Part shown: one piece after another, positions 44,969 to 54,898 of the stretch
Position numbering within the stretch: position 1 is the first letter of the stretch
How the letters are laid out: every line of letters begins with the position of its first letter
Source of the DNA: Desulfamplus magnetovallimortis
Lineage (GTDB): Bacteria; Desulfobacterota; Desulfobacteria; Desulfobacterales; Desulfobacteraceae
DNA length: 58,811 bases
Assembly: GCF_900170035.1 (NCBI RefSeq)
Contig: NZ_LT828552.1
Coordinates: forward strand, 102,935 to 161,745
Reading direction: 5' to 3'
The notes under the pieces: generated by a model
The model's input: only the letters and a program-made list of their open reading frames with translations
Databases searched by the model: none
What the model was told of the DNA's origin: nothing
Position numbers and translations under genes: made by a program

Positions 44969-46732
44969 TTATTTCAATATCTTCTCAACAACAACCGTTG
45001 TGTTATTTTTATCCAAAATTGTTCCACTGTTCTTTATCAACATATATGCCAACTCTTTTCCTGTTTCTCCATCTAAGTCATCAAAAGAGATATCTGCTAT
45101 ATAACCTCCAACAGGAGATTCCTGCAACAAGCTTAACATATTCATGTTCTTCCATGTCATTATCTCTACATAGCCCTGATTAAATTTTCTGAAACCAGAG
45201 AGGTATCCCTTTGCTACATCCTCATTTATAAAAGTGATAACCTCATCACCACCGTCATTATTCAAATCAGCCAAAAAAATGCGTTGACTCAGATATCTTC
45301 TTTTTTTAAGCTGATTTGTCCCCATATCTTCGTCAATAAATAGTGCTGTTGACCCGAAAGCGCGGCCACTCTTCCACATTTTTTGACCACTTTCACTACC
45401 CAGATTCAAATAAGAGTCTTCATCAAGCCATATAAAGGAGCTTGTTTCAGCCATTGCAGATTGTTCTTTGCCATGTTCCACCGTTTTTCCAACTGCAAGG
45501 CCAAATAGTTCAAAAGAGGATGGAATTTGTTTGGTCTTCTTGATAATATGGCTACCCTCAAGCCCAATTTCATAAATGGGGCCGATGAATGTATCCTCAA
45601 TGCCTCTTTTTTGCCCCATAAGAATGTCACGGTCATTGTATGGAATCTTCCTGAAGTACCAGCCTTCATCCTGAAGCAAAGTCTCAAATTGAGAGCCATT
45701 CCACTCCAGCACAAAGGAGCGGAGTCGGTTACCCCTGCCAAGGGCTGTCACCCATGCTTCTGCCCTGCCGTTTCCATTTGCGTCAGCAGCATCCACACTA
45801 ATTTGGTCAATATAGTGACCAACCTTATATTCACCCTTCCTTACAAGCTGATTATGGCCAAAAGTGAATAAAAAAAGATTATGGGCATCAATAATCACAA
45901 GCTCCTTTATCCCATCGCCATCAAAATCAGCAATTGTCATGCTCCGGGCTTCCATATCAAGATTCCGGCTTCTGAAAAGCTCACTTCTATGAATTTTTCC
46001 TGAAGTTTCTTTTGAAGAGAAGGATGAGTCGGGTGCAATTGCGGCTGTGCTATCCCTAGAAAAGAGGGTGGATTTCCTGGAAACCGAAAAGGATGGCTCC
46101 TGTGAGGTGGCGGCACGGTTTTCTTTTGCTCCAGAGTCAGACAAAGATACAATACTATCAGAAGCTAACGTATCACCCCTTAGAAAACCTTTAATTTTGC
46201 CGGAAATAACAGAAGCATGACGCATGACATCTCCTATTCCACTTCCATTTTCCGAGAAATAGTGAAGTTCTGGGGAGTAGGCTGAAGCATCAGAGGAAGA
46301 CAATGAAAAAAGCATAAGCCTGACATCACTGCTTACACTCTCTCCAACAATGGTTATTGTTCCCACAATAAAAGCTTCAATACCTTGCAACTCAGGAATC
46401 ACTGCTATCTTGTCACGATTAAGTTCATCGTTATTGAGATCAATTCCGGAAGGAACAGTGTCAAAACATTTGACTTCAAAAAGGCCGTCAGCAGCAATAC
46501 GGCTGCAAAGCATCTTGCCCATGCCCTGACCGATAAATGAATAATCCTCTTTTGCAATAACGTTGAATGGAAAAACAGCAACTTTAATTTCAGATTTTGC
46601 ACCCCTTGCAGTAGCTGTTTTTATTAGATCATTATTTTTCAAGGGCAATATTGATTGGATTGATATTACAAAAAAAACAAGGAGGGTCAAATAAATAGTA
46701 TTGCGATTATTGCGTATGATATTTTTTATCAT
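44969..46732 (-). CDS. Exported FG-GAP/VCBS-like repeat protein
   Basis: A signal anchor (about residues 10-30) is followed by VAVFPFNVIAKEDYSFIGQG and KMLCSRIAADG (51-82), then GTITIVGESVSSDVRLM near 121-137. A Ser-rich linker (200-245) leads to a propeller-like region with DFDGDGIKELVII near 266-278, DANGNGRAEAWV near 314-325 and DLNNDGGDEVITFI near 487-500, the FG-GAP type metal loops. The paralogue at 48858 shares the order and motifs. 587 residues. No cleavage site is certain. Probably periplasmic or surface exposed; function unknown. Confidence 0.8.
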   Translation of the reverse strand: MIKNIIRNNRNTIYLTLLVFFVISIQSILPLKNNDLIKTATARGAKSEIKVAVFPFNVIAKEDYSFIGQGMGKMLCSRIAADGLFEVKCFDTVPSGIDLNNDELNRDKIAVIPELQGIEAFIVGTITIVGESVSSDVRLMLFSLSSSDASAYSPELHYFSENGSGIGDVMRHASVISGKIKGFLRGDTLASDSIVSLSDSGAKENRAATSQEPSFSVSRKSTLFSRDSTAAIAPDSSFSSKETSGKIHRSELFRSRNLDMEARSMTIADFDGDGIKELVIIDAHNLFLFTFGHNQLVRKGEYKVGHYIDQISVDAADANGNGRAEAWVTALGRGNRLRSFVLEWNGSQFETLLQDEGWYFRKIPYNDRDILMGQKRGIEDTFIGPIYEIGLEGSHIIKKTKQIPSSFELFGLAVGKTVEHGKEQSAMAETSSFIWLDEDSYLNLGSESGQKMWKSGRAFGSTALFIDEDMGTNQLKKRRYLSQRIFLADLNNDGGDEVITFINEDVAKGYLSGFRKFNQGYVEIMTWKNMNMLSLLQESPVGGYIADISFDDLDGETGKELAYMLIKNSGTILDKNNTTVVVEKILK

Positions 46733-46812
46733 TATAAATACTCAAATTTTAAACGATTTTAAATAATGAGGAAGATGAAGTGACAGCATTTTTTACGGTG
46801 GGATAAAAACAG

Positions 46813-46854
46813 GTTAAGCCAGACAGAACAAAAAATATCTCCATCTGGCTTAAC
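46813..46854 (-). terminator. Terminator downstream of the second porin
   Basis: GTTAAGCCAGA pairs with TCTGGCTTAAC (11 bp). On the minus strand CTGTTTTTATCC follows the stem. Confidence 0.6.
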
Positions 46855-46895
46855 TCACATTTTTCAATTAAAAATCAATCAAACAAATGTTTTTT

Positions 46896-48233
46896 TTAGA
46901 AACTCAAGCTAAGTCTTGCACCCAGCTCATAGGGATTTGCATCATCAGCGAACTGAAGACCAGTTGTTGGATCCTGTGTGGTTCTGTCGCCAGCAAAAAG
47001 GTAAGCACCGATAATGTCAAGATTCAGATTCTGAACCAGCTCATAGGTAACAGCAAGATCAACTTCAAAACCAAGATCTTCCTCTCCACCGATCACGTCT
47101 TTTTCAACAAGAGTTGCATACCAAAGGTCTGCAGAAAGTTTCAGTTTATCCATTGGTTTTACAGTTGCACCAAAGTTATATGCAATAATGTTGGAGATCT
47201 TGTCACCACAAGAACCATTGGATACCATATCATCCATCATACCATAACCCATGATCTCAGCCCAGTAGTATGACTGGCCATACCAAGAACCCTGAGAAGG
47301 TACCCAGAACTCATTAAGCTCATTATCATTTTCTTCAATATCATCGCCAGATGCGTAGAAAATCTGTCCATGAATATTAGCCATTCCAAGTCCAACATCA
47401 ACACCAGCAGCAGCAAGATATGCAGAAACATCCAGATCCTCACCAGCAGCATTATCTATTGAACCAGTCTCATAAAGGCCGGTAAACCATACACTTGCAG
47501 CACCCATGTTAGCGTCAACATCAAGGCCAAGGAAAACAACGTTCATATCTTCAGCATCAGCAAGAACGTCATTAATTTTTGGATTAACGCCATTAAAACT
47601 GTAATCTATACCTGTACCCTGAATAGCAGGATTCCAAGTGCTGATATCATCAGAAGTTGCCCAAAGCAATATAGGATTTACTTTTATATCGCCGGCTGAG
47701 AAAGATGGAGCAAATGCAAGATAGTCAACATCAGCATCATCTGCATCCATGCCATTTCCACCTTCATAAGGCCTGATCCAGATGAAAGGAAGGGTGAAAT
47801 TTCCACCGTTAAAGCTTACAACAGCACCGGTGAAATCATCACAGAAAAGGAAACCACGTGAAAGGCAGGCACTCTGTGTTCCAACCTTTGCATTAACAGG
47901 ACCTACGCAGAAGTCAGCATAAGTATTTTTGATCTCAAAAACCTTGCCGTCAGCACCGATGTCACCATAACCGGTATCACCCCAGTCTGCATCAAACTCA
48001 AACTTGTTGACAAATTTAAGATTGTCATTGATTTTTGCTGTGAAATAGAGACGGGTTCTTGTATCAACTGCATTGTAATCATAAGATTCTGTCTGGTCTT
48101 CTCCTGTAAAATTGTTATAGGAGAATGCCCTTGTACGCCAATAGCCACCAAATTCGGCCTCAAACGCAAAAGCTGGCGCAACAAATGCCAGCCCCACAAC
48201 TGCAATAAAGCATGCAACCAAAAGTTTTTTCAT
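46896..48233 (-). CDS. Outer-membrane porin-like protein
   Basis: A signal peptide MKKLLVACFIAVVGLAF ends near APAFA. A barrel-like protein of 445 residues follows, beginning EAEFGGYWRTRAFSYNNF and ending in ARLSLSF with the terminal Phe. Short acidic loops, alternating hydrophobic strands and repeated Asp/Gly turns fit a porin. I start at 48233, after AGGAGG; the longer upstream frame has no support. It lies next to the FG-GAP gene at 44969 (same strand) and 48858 (opposite). Substrate unknown. Confidence 0.83.
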   Translation of the reverse strand: MKKLLVACFIAVVGLAFVAPAFAFEAEFGGYWRTRAFSYNNFTGEDQTESYDYNAVDTRTRLYFTAKINDNLKFVNKFEFDADWGDTGYGDIGADGKVFEIKNTYADFCVGPVNAKVGTQSACLSRGFLFCDDFTGAVVSFNGGNFTLPFIWIRPYEGGNGMDADDADVDYLAFAPSFSAGDIKVNPILLWATSDDISTWNPAIQGTGIDYSFNGVNPKINDVLADAEDMNVVFLGLDVDANMGAASVWFTGLYETGSIDNAAGEDLDVSAYLAAAGVDVGLGMANIHGQIFYASGDDIEENDNELNEFWVPSQGSWYGQSYYWAEIMGYGMMDDMVSNGSCGDKISNIIAYNFGATVKPMDKLKLSADLWYATLVEKDVIGGEEDLGFEVDLAVTYELVQNLNLDIIGAYLFAGDRTTQDPTTGLQFADDANPYELGARLSLSF

Positions 48234-48585
48234 CTTTTTCCTCCTGAAAATTATAAAACCATATTTTTTCTGCAAGCAACATACTACACCATGCAGCATG
48301 AAACCCGAAACTGAATCTCAGCCTAACGCCTCCAATCGTCAAACCAAATCCAGTTTTCAATACAGAAAAACAGCACCCTATCATCTTTTTAGAATGCTGA
48401 AAGAGCTAAGTAGCAATCTTTTTTCACCATGTCAAGAAAAAAACCGATTAAAAAAAAGCTTTTTTTTAGTCAAATCAGCATAATCACAGTTTTTTTGATT
48501 TTGGCAGAAATATTTTTTGAAAAAAAAGCTAACAATTTGAAATTACAGATAGCCTAATGAAACGCTATCTTTTAAAATTATAAGG

Positions 48586-48678
48586 AATCGGACTTAAATA
48601 ACTTGCCCATTTACCTCACCCCCCAGCCATCTCCATTATTGGAGAGGGGGAATTTGGGTAAGTTAATTAAACCCTATT
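48586..48678. repeat. Family B repeat (93 bp)
   Basis: AATCGGACTTAAATAACTTG to AAGTTAATTAAACCCTATT, with CCTCACCCCCCAGCC and GGAGAGGGGG in the middle. The rest of 48234-48857 has A/T-rich tracts but no gene; the divergent promoters of the porin and FG-GAP gene must lie here. Confidence 0.75.
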
Positions 48679-48857
48679 ACAATGGGGATAGATAAAATTA
48701 TATTGGGGATAGATTACTTTCATCCAGAAAGCAGTTTAATGTAGAATAGCAAAAATTCTATGCCAAAAACCTAAAATCACTTTACATTCAGATGTTGTGC
48801 AGGTAAATTCTATATTTTTTTAAGTTGATATATTTACCCCATTCAGGAGCCACAATT

Positions 48858-50474
48858 TTGAAATATTTTAAATTTTTTACAATTGCTTTATCATTAGCAG
48901 CCTTTTCCTGTTTTCTCAACACATATACAGCATCTGCTGAACCCGTTAAAATCGCCATTACACCTATAACAATTCAATCTGCTGAATCATTAGATTTCCT
49001 TGAAAAAGGTATTCAACAGATGCTCATTTCCCGCTTGAATATTTTAAATGTCTCACAGGCAGAACCTGCACCTTCGGGTGATCTTTCACTATATGATACT
49101 GATTATATTCTTTCAAGCAATGTTGTTCTCTTTGGGGAAAGTGTGAGTACTGATGCCGTTCTAAAAGACAAAAAAACAGGGAAGATCTTACTTAACTTCA
49201 GCAAAACAGGGGAATCAAAAGGAGAAGTCCTTTCACACATAAGCCTTCTTGCAGACACTGTTGCTCAAAAAATTTTAAAACAGGATATCTCGGTTGAATA
49301 CACTGAAAAAACTGATAATACACCATCATCTGCCCAACAAAAATCAACTGGCGAAGCGCAAACCAATTTTACTGCTGAAACCAAATATACGACTACAAAG
49401 AAGAGACTGCCCGAAAAACCAATGAGCCTGTGGAGAAGCAAAAAAATAGAGTCAGAAATTGCAAGCATGTCAGTTGGTAATGTAGCAGGGGGCATACAAA
49501 ATGAAATTATCACATGTTCAGACAAAACCGTTACAGTTTTCAATTATTCAAGTAATCAGATCACTGTTTTCACACAATTTGATGCAGATGCAAATCAAAT
49601 TTTTCTCACCGTAGATACTGCCGACCTGAACAACAATGGAGTTGAGGAAATATATGTAACTGCAATAGAGACAAAAACACTAAAGCCGCAATCATTTATA
49701 TTGGAATGGAAAGATGGGGGCTTTCGCAGCATTCAGAAAAACCTGCAATGGCTTTTCAGAAAATATGGAACAAACAGCAACGACCGAAATATTCTGGCAG
49801 GGCAGAAGATGAATAACACTTTTAGTGGACTTGCCCCTGGAGTTTTTAAATTCAGCATGGGTGCTTCCGGAGAACTGAATGGGACAAAACTTAACCTTCC
49901 TGAAGATATAAACCTCTACAGCTTCTGTTACGGAGATGCCACAAACAGCGGGTCTTCAGATAGTGTTGCTGCAATTTCCCTTAAAGGCAATCTTTCTGTT
50001 TACTCACCGAACGGTGAACTTTTATGGGAAGGAAGTGATGAATATGGAGGCTCAAAGCTTGCCATAAACTATAAAGGAAATTTATATACAAGGGATGACG
50101 GTTTTCAGTTAACACCTTTTTACCTTCAACAAAGAATCATGGTCACTGACTTTAATGACGATGGTTCCAACGTTGTAATTGTTGTAAGAAATTCTGACTC
50201 AACATCAGGATTACTCGCAAAAACACCTATTTATAAAAAAGGGCATATAGTTTCTTTAAAATGGAATGCAATGGGCTTTGCTCCTGAAAAAAGCACCCAG
50301 ACTATACCGGGTTACATCTCTGATTTTACTGTAACTGACCTTGATGGAGACGGAAGAACTGAACTTGTCTTTTCAGCAGTGAAAACAGAAGGAATTTTAA
50401 GCAATGATATTTCAAGCAGAATATATTCCATGAGTGGGTTCAGCCAGAACATGGATAACATCATGTCTGAATAA
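48858..50474 (+). CDS. Exported FG-GAP/VCBS-like repeat protein (paralogue)
   Basis: The start is TTG 48858, after AGGAG; the upstream TTG at 48825 lacks a site. Signal peptide KYFKFFTIALSLAAFSC may be a lipoprotein type (C18). KIAITPITIQSAESLDFLEKG and QMLISRLNI mirror the paralogue at 44969, as does LFGESVSTDAVL. After a Thr/Lys-rich linker the propeller part has DLNNNGVEEIYVT, DFNDDGSNVVIVV and DLDGDGRTELVFS, with FILEWKDGGFRSI matching FVLEWNGSQFETL. 538 residues. Probably same function as the paralogue; unknown. Confidence 0.8.
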   Translation: MKYFKFFTIALSLAAFSCFLNTYTASAEPVKIAITPITIQSAESLDFLEKGIQQMLISRLNILNVSQAEPAPSGDLSLYDTDYILSSNVVLFGESVSTDAVLKDKKTGKILLNFSKTGESKGEVLSHISLLADTVAQKILKQDISVEYTEKTDNTPSSAQQKSTGEAQTNFTAETKYTTTKKRLPEKPMSLWRSKKIESEIASMSVGNVAGGIQNEIITCSDKTVTVFNYSSNQITVFTQFDADANQIFLTVDTADLNNNGVEEIYVTAIETKTLKPQSFILEWKDGGFRSIQKNLQWLFRKYGTNSNDRNILAGQKMNNTFSGLAPGVFKFSMGASGELNGTKLNLPEDINLYSFCYGDATNSGSSDSVAAISLKGNLSVYSPNGELLWEGSDEYGGSKLAINYKGNLYTRDDGFQLTPFYLQQRIMVTDFNDDGSNVVIVVRNSDSTSGLLAKTPIYKKGHIVSLKWNAMGFAPEKSTQTIPGYISDFTVTDLDGDGRTELVFSAVKTEGILSNDISSRIYSMSGFSQNMDNIMSE

Positions 50475-50493
50475 GGCATGTTTCATCATGATC

Positions 50494-52809
50494 TTATCCG
50501 GTTCTTTTGAAGCTCTTTTCAATCTCTCTTCTTGAAAATTCAACAATCAAAGGACGCCCGTGAGGACAATGAAAAGGAGCTTGGCAACTGTCAAGCTCCT
50601 GCATTAAAGCTTTTATCTCCTCTGATCGCAGGGAATGATTTGCCCTGACAGCATTATGGCAGGATATAAGAATCAGGATATCATCAAGCCAGTCTCTCCC
50701 CCCAAATGACTCTACCACGCTGTTTTTCAATGAAGTATGATTTTTTTCTTCAAAAAAGTCATCTTCAACTCCGGATGTCAGAAGCATATCAAGAATATCC
50801 ATCAGAAGAGGTTTGATCACTTTGTTATCAATAATACCAGGAATTGATTTAATCACAAATGTATTGTCACCAAAAGGCTCCACTTCTATTCCAAGGGTGC
50901 TCAGCCCCTTCATAATTTTTTCAAGCAGGGCAGACTCTCTGTAGTTCAATTCAAGTGTTTCAGGAACAATCAATCTCTGGGAAGGCGGTCGGAAAGATAT
51001 TGATCTTTTTTTCAGCTTCTCAAACACAACCCTCTCATGGGCTGCGTGCTGATCTATGAGAACCATTTTATCTTTGAATTGAGCAACAATATAGGTTCCA
51101 AAAAGCTGCCCTATTATATTCAGAGATGCAAAAAAGGAAGAATCTCTTCCCTTATCTGGAATTTTTGATAAAAACCGATCTCCTGACTTTTGTGCTGCAA
51201 ACTGTCCTTCTGGCTTCAGCGATATAAACGGCTCATCGGAACTTTGTGATCCTGATTTGGAATCGTAATCTTTTCCTGTTTCTGAAGAGTATTGATCTCC
51301 TGTTTCTGAAGTGTATTGCTCTACTGTTTCTGAAGAGTCTTGCTCTCCTGTTTCGCAATCATATTTTTGTTCTGTTTCGGAAGCGCACTGTTCCACTGCC
51401 ATTGACCTATCCATTGCATTAATAGAGTCATATAAATCACTTAAATTCTGTCTGGCATGAAAATTCAATTCATCATTTTCATAATGTGGCACATTACAAT
51501 CTTGCCATAAACCGCTATCATGATCGTCATCTAAACAAGGCTCATCATGTTTTTTTTCCCAGTCAAAAAGAGAGAGATCAGAATAATCTACCTTTGTTCC
51601 TAATGAAGAATTTTTAATTGTCTTCTGTTCCTCTCCTACTTCAAGTGCGTCTGTAGCCCCGCAATATCCAGGTTGAGAGTCAATCTTCTCACATATAATA
51701 GAGTTTTCTCCCCTTGAAAGAGCTTCATTAACAGCGGTTGAGACAGCTTCAAACACATTGCCCTGATTGACAAATCGTACCTGAAGCTTTGCCGGATGCA
51801 CATTAACATCAACCTCATCACAGGGAATCTCCAGAAAAATTGCAGCAACCGGAAATTTCCCTTTCATAATACGCCCCTTAAAGCCACGAACAATTGCAGA
51901 GACTATATTACGATCAGAAACAACACGGCTGTTGACAAACAGAAGAATCCTTGCTCCGCTGCTCCTTGTAACAAAGGGGCTTCCAACATAACCTGTAACA
52001 ATAATATTGCCAGATTGAAATTGAACCGGAAAGAGGCGTTCACTATTACTAAAGTGACCAGTTCCATGCCTACTAACAAGGAAATCACTATCATTTAAAT
52101 GGCTATCTTGAGAAAGAGAATGATTAGAAAAAACAGATGGCTCATTTCTGTCAAGGCTGTTTTCAACGCCAAGAACTTTTTCTATCCTTGAAAGCATTGA
52201 ATCTGATGAGGTAAAATGTCTGACAGTGCGCCCATTATGATTAAGGCAAAATGTGACATCAGGAAAAGCAAGTGCAAAAGCTGACACAGAGTCCGCAATA
52301 TGTCCCATCTCAGTATTTACACTTTTTAAAAACTTTCTTCTGGCCGGTGTGTTGTAATAGATATTTTTAACCTCAACCATTGTTCCGGCAGGTGCCCCGG
52401 TATCGCTGACATTAATAAATTTACCACCATCTATCTCAATTTTTACACCATGGCCAGAATCATGGGTTCTTGAAACCAGTGTAAAGCGTGAAATTGAAGC
52501 AATTGAAGGAAGCGCCTCACCCCTGAAACCAAAACTTTTAATTGAGAAGATATCTCTGTCATCGACAATTTTACTTGTGGCATATCTTTCAATTGACAAA
52601 AGAGCGTTATCCTTAGACATTCCATAGCCGTTATCAGAAACCCGTATCAAATCCCTTCCGCCTTTACTTACCTCAATCAGCAAACTTGTGGCTTTGGCAT
52701 CAAGGGCATTTTCAATCAGCTCCTTGACAACGGAAACAGGTCTTTCAACAACCTCTCCTGCTGCAATTTTGTTGGAGATGGTCTCAGGCAAAATTCTTAT
52801 GTCAGGCAT
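50494..52809 (-). CDS. mutL: DNA mismatch repair protein MutL
   Basis: GHKL ATPase that links MutS to strand cutting. ELIENALDA near 31-39, DNGYGM near 58-63 and GFRGEALPSI near 90-99 are the ATP-binding motifs. The C-terminal half has the metal endonuclease motif DQHAAHERVVFE, SCHNAVRA and CPHGRPLIVEF, so this MutL should nick DNA itself, as expected without MutH. The linker (about residues 475-522) has six 8-residue repeats (YSSETGDQ-like). I start at MPDIRIL (52809); the GTG seven codons earlier lacks a site. It is 18 bp from the convergent FG-GAP gene. 771 residues. Confidence 0.94.
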   Translation of the reverse strand: MPDIRILPETISNKIAAGEVVERPVSVVKELIENALDAKATSLLIEVSKGGRDLIRVSDNGYGMSKDNALLSIERYATSKIVDDRDIFSIKSFGFRGEALPSIASISRFTLVSRTHDSGHGVKIEIDGGKFINVSDTGAPAGTMVEVKNIYYNTPARRKFLKSVNTEMGHIADSVSAFALAFPDVTFCLNHNGRTVRHFTSSDSMLSRIEKVLGVENSLDRNEPSVFSNHSLSQDSHLNDSDFLVSRHGTGHFSNSERLFPVQFQSGNIIVTGYVGSPFVTRSSGARILLFVNSRVVSDRNIVSAIVRGFKGRIMKGKFPVAAIFLEIPCDEVDVNVHPAKLQVRFVNQGNVFEAVSTAVNEALSRGENSIICEKIDSQPGYCGATDALEVGEEQKTIKNSSLGTKVDYSDLSLFDWEKKHDEPCLDDDHDSGLWQDCNVPHYENDELNFHARQNLSDLYDSINAMDRSMAVEQCASETEQKYDCETGEQDSSETVEQYTSETGDQYSSETGKDYDSKSGSQSSDEPFISLKPEGQFAAQKSGDRFLSKIPDKGRDSSFFASLNIIGQLFGTYIVAQFKDKMVLIDQHAAHERVVFEKLKKRSISFRPPSQRLIVPETLELNYRESALLEKIMKGLSTLGIEVEPFGDNTFVIKSIPGIIDNKVIKPLLMDILDMLLTSGVEDDFFEEKNHTSLKNSVVESFGGRDWLDDILILISCHNAVRANHSLRSEEIKALMQELDSCQAPFHCPHGRPLIVEFSRREIEKSFKRTG
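51244..51387 (-). repeat. Intragenic 24-bp tandem repeats in mutL
   Basis: Six units of 24 bp encode 8-residue repeats (CASETEQK, YDCETGEQ, DSSETVEQ, YTSETGDQ, YSSETGKD, YDSKSGSQ). The frame is kept. They lie in the flexible linker between ATPase and endonuclease domains. Confidence 0.8.
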
Positions 52810-52867
52810 AGCAGTCAAAAAAGTCTTCACTCGGCAAACAGTTGATATCTCTATCTATCATAATTTA

Positions 52868-53050
52868 CTACTCTTCCATATTACTCACAAATCTGAGTAA
52901 AAACTCTGAATCATCAGGTGCTAAATCAAACCTCACTGCAGCATTTTCTGCAAGAACTACCGAAGATTGATCAGCATTTTCTTTTCTTTGTTCGGAAATC
53001 CAGGCAATAGCCTTGCGCAGATTTTCACCCTGGGGTTGAACTGTTGTCAT
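52868..53050 (-). CDS. Small conserved-looking protein, 60 aa
   Basis: A strong AAGGAG precedes the ATG, and the 60-residue product MTTVQPQGENLRKAIAWISEQ is a soluble, mostly helical protein. No named family is recognised. It sits between gatA and mutL on the same strand. Shape is similar to small regulatory or assembly proteins, but no function can be assigned. Confidence 0.65.
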   Translation of the reverse strand: MTTVQPQGENLRKAIAWISEQRKENADQSSVVLAENAAVRFDLAPDDSEFLLRFVSNMEE

Positions 53051-53167
53051 AAAAAGATCTCCTTTTTAATAGATTATATCGATTTTCCATAACCCATTGA
53101 TTTTATATAAAGTTATATTTTAAAAATCTTGATAAAATCATTTGCTTAGCCAAAATCGGTATAATGA

Positions 53168-54652
53168 CTAATATATAAGCTGGGGTTTTACAGAAATTTC
53201 AAGGGCACGTTCAAGACCATATCCAGCCTTGAGCAACGGAATTTCGTTAAAACGATCCGCCATTATCTGAAATCCTATGGGCAAACCTTCAGAAGAAAAT
53301 CCGCATGGTACTGAAAGCCCTGGCAAACCTGCCATATTAGTTGAAAGGGTAAAGATATCAGTCAAATACATTGTCAGAGGATCATCCACATTCTCCCCTA
53401 TTCTGAATGCCGGTGTGGGTGCAACAGGAGAGATAATTATATCACACTCTTTAAATGCCTTTGAAAAATCTTCACGAATCATGGATCTAACCCTGGTTGC
53501 CCTGCCATAATAGGCATCGTAATAACCTGCTGAAAGGGCGTAAGTACCAGTTATAATCCTGCGCTGCACCTCCGCACCAAAGCCTCTGGATTTTGTCTTT
53601 TTGTACATATCAATGAGGTCACTTGCATTCCTGTCCCTGAAACCATATCTGACACCATCAAAACGGGCAAGATTGGAGCTTGCCTCGGATGGTGCAATGA
53701 CATAGTAAGCGGCAACAGCATAGTCTGTCTGGGGAAGTGATATTTCGATCATCTCTACCCCCTGATCTTCAAGGACTTTACGTGCATTGTTAAAAGCCGC
53801 CTCAACATCAGGATCAAGTCCTTTTACAGACATGAATTCCTTTGGGATACCAGCCTTCATACCCTTCAGAGATGAGCTTTTATCCTGGTCAAAGGATTGT
53901 ATTGCAGACATAAAATCAGGTGTATCCACATCAGCAGAGGTTGAATCCCTGGGGTCATGCCCGCAAATAACATTCATCAGAAGAGCAGCATCCGTGACAT
54001 CCCTTGTTATTGGTCCAATCTGGTCAAGAGACGATGCATAAGATACAAGGCCAAAACGGGATACCCTACCGTATGTAGGTTTAAGGCCAACAACACCGCA
54101 ATGGGATGCGGGTTGACGAATTGATCCTCCTGTATCAGTACCAAGAGCTGCTGTACACATACCCGCAGCCATGGCAGCAGCAGAACCACCGCTTGAGCCT
54201 CCAGGCACACAATCCCTGTTCCAGGGGTTCCGGGTAATGTGAAAGCCAGAATTTTCCGTTGAAGAGCCCATGGCAAATTCATCAAGGTTTGTCTTTCCAA
54301 TTATGACAGCGCCTGCATCTTTGAGAATCTTAACAACAGTGGCATCATACTCCGGCACAAAATTTTCAAGAATCTTTGACCCACATGTGGTTCTGACTCC
54401 CCTTGTGCAAAGCAGATCCTTTAAAGCTATGGGAATGCCCAGCAAAGGCAGACGCTCTCCTGCGGCAATACGTTTATCTGCTTCACGGGCAGATCTCTTA
54501 GCACCTTCCGCATCCACAGTAATATATGCTCCCAAATCACTGTCTAAGCGCTCAATCCTCCCAAGCAGCTCGTCAACAAGATCAGCGGAAGTGACTGCAC
54601 CTCCATCCAGCTCTGCTCTTGCCTGCTGAATCGTCATTTCATGCAACTTCAT
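53168..54652 (-). CDS. gatA: Glutamyl-tRNA(Gln)/aspartyl-tRNA(Asn) amidotransferase subunit A
   Basis: Amidase-signature glutaminase that releases ammonia for the transamidation step. The Ser-cisSer-Lys triad is K78 in GIPIALKDLL, S153 in GGSSGG and S177 in GTDTGGSIRQPAS. 494 residues from MKLHEMTIQQ (54652); the upstream in-frame Met is within the F and non-coding stretch. gatC lies 246 bp upstream; a family B repeat and an F unit separate them. Confidence 0.95.
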   Translation of the reverse strand: MKLHEMTIQQARAELDGGAVTSADLVDELLGRIERLDSDLGAYITVDAEGAKRSAREADKRIAAGERLPLLGIPIALKDLLCTRGVRTTCGSKILENFVPEYDATVVKILKDAGAVIIGKTNLDEFAMGSSTENSGFHITRNPWNRDCVPGGSSGGSAAAMAAGMCTAALGTDTGGSIRQPASHCGVVGLKPTYGRVSRFGLVSYASSLDQIGPITRDVTDAALLMNVICGHDPRDSTSADVDTPDFMSAIQSFDQDKSSSLKGMKAGIPKEFMSVKGLDPDVEAAFNNARKVLEDQGVEMIEISLPQTDYAVAAYYVIAPSEASSNLARFDGVRYGFRDRNASDLIDMYKKTKSRGFGAEVQRRIITGTYALSAGYYDAYYGRATRVRSMIREDFSKAFKECDIIISPVAPTPAFRIGENVDDPLTMYLTDIFTLSTNMAGLPGLSVPCGFSSEGLPIGFQIMADRFNEIPLLKAGYGLERALEISVKPQLIY

Positions 54653-54712
54653 GATAAATATTTTCCTGTTTAAGCATTTGCGATTCAAAGTAAAAAAAGC
54701 CCACAAACTTTT

Positions 54713-54770
54713 TTTCCGTAAAAACGCATTTGTTTTTCATAGTTGGGGTGGCCGAAATCCGGCCATTTAG
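54713..54770. repeat. F-type two-hairpin unit
   Basis: TTTCCGTAAAAACGCATTTG, then TTTTTCAT, GTTGGGGTGGCC and GGCCATTTAG. Hairpin 2 is TGGCCGAAATCCGGCCA, similar to the unit at 33636. A family B repeat follows at 54780. Confidence 0.7.
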
Positions 54771-54779
54771 TAATTTAGT

Positions 54780-54873
54780 AATTGGGTTTAATTAACTTAC
54801 CCAAACTCCCCCTCGCAAGTCTGTAAAATGTGGCTGGGGGCAAGGTGAATGGAGAAGTTATTAAAAATCAATT
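54780..54873. repeat. Family B repeat (94 bp)
   Basis: AATTGGGTTTAATTAACTTA to AGTTATTAAAAATCAATT, in the same orientation as 44672. It splits gatC from gatA. Confidence 0.75.
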
Positions 54874-54898
54874 CCTTAGCTTTAAATTTTACAACAAA

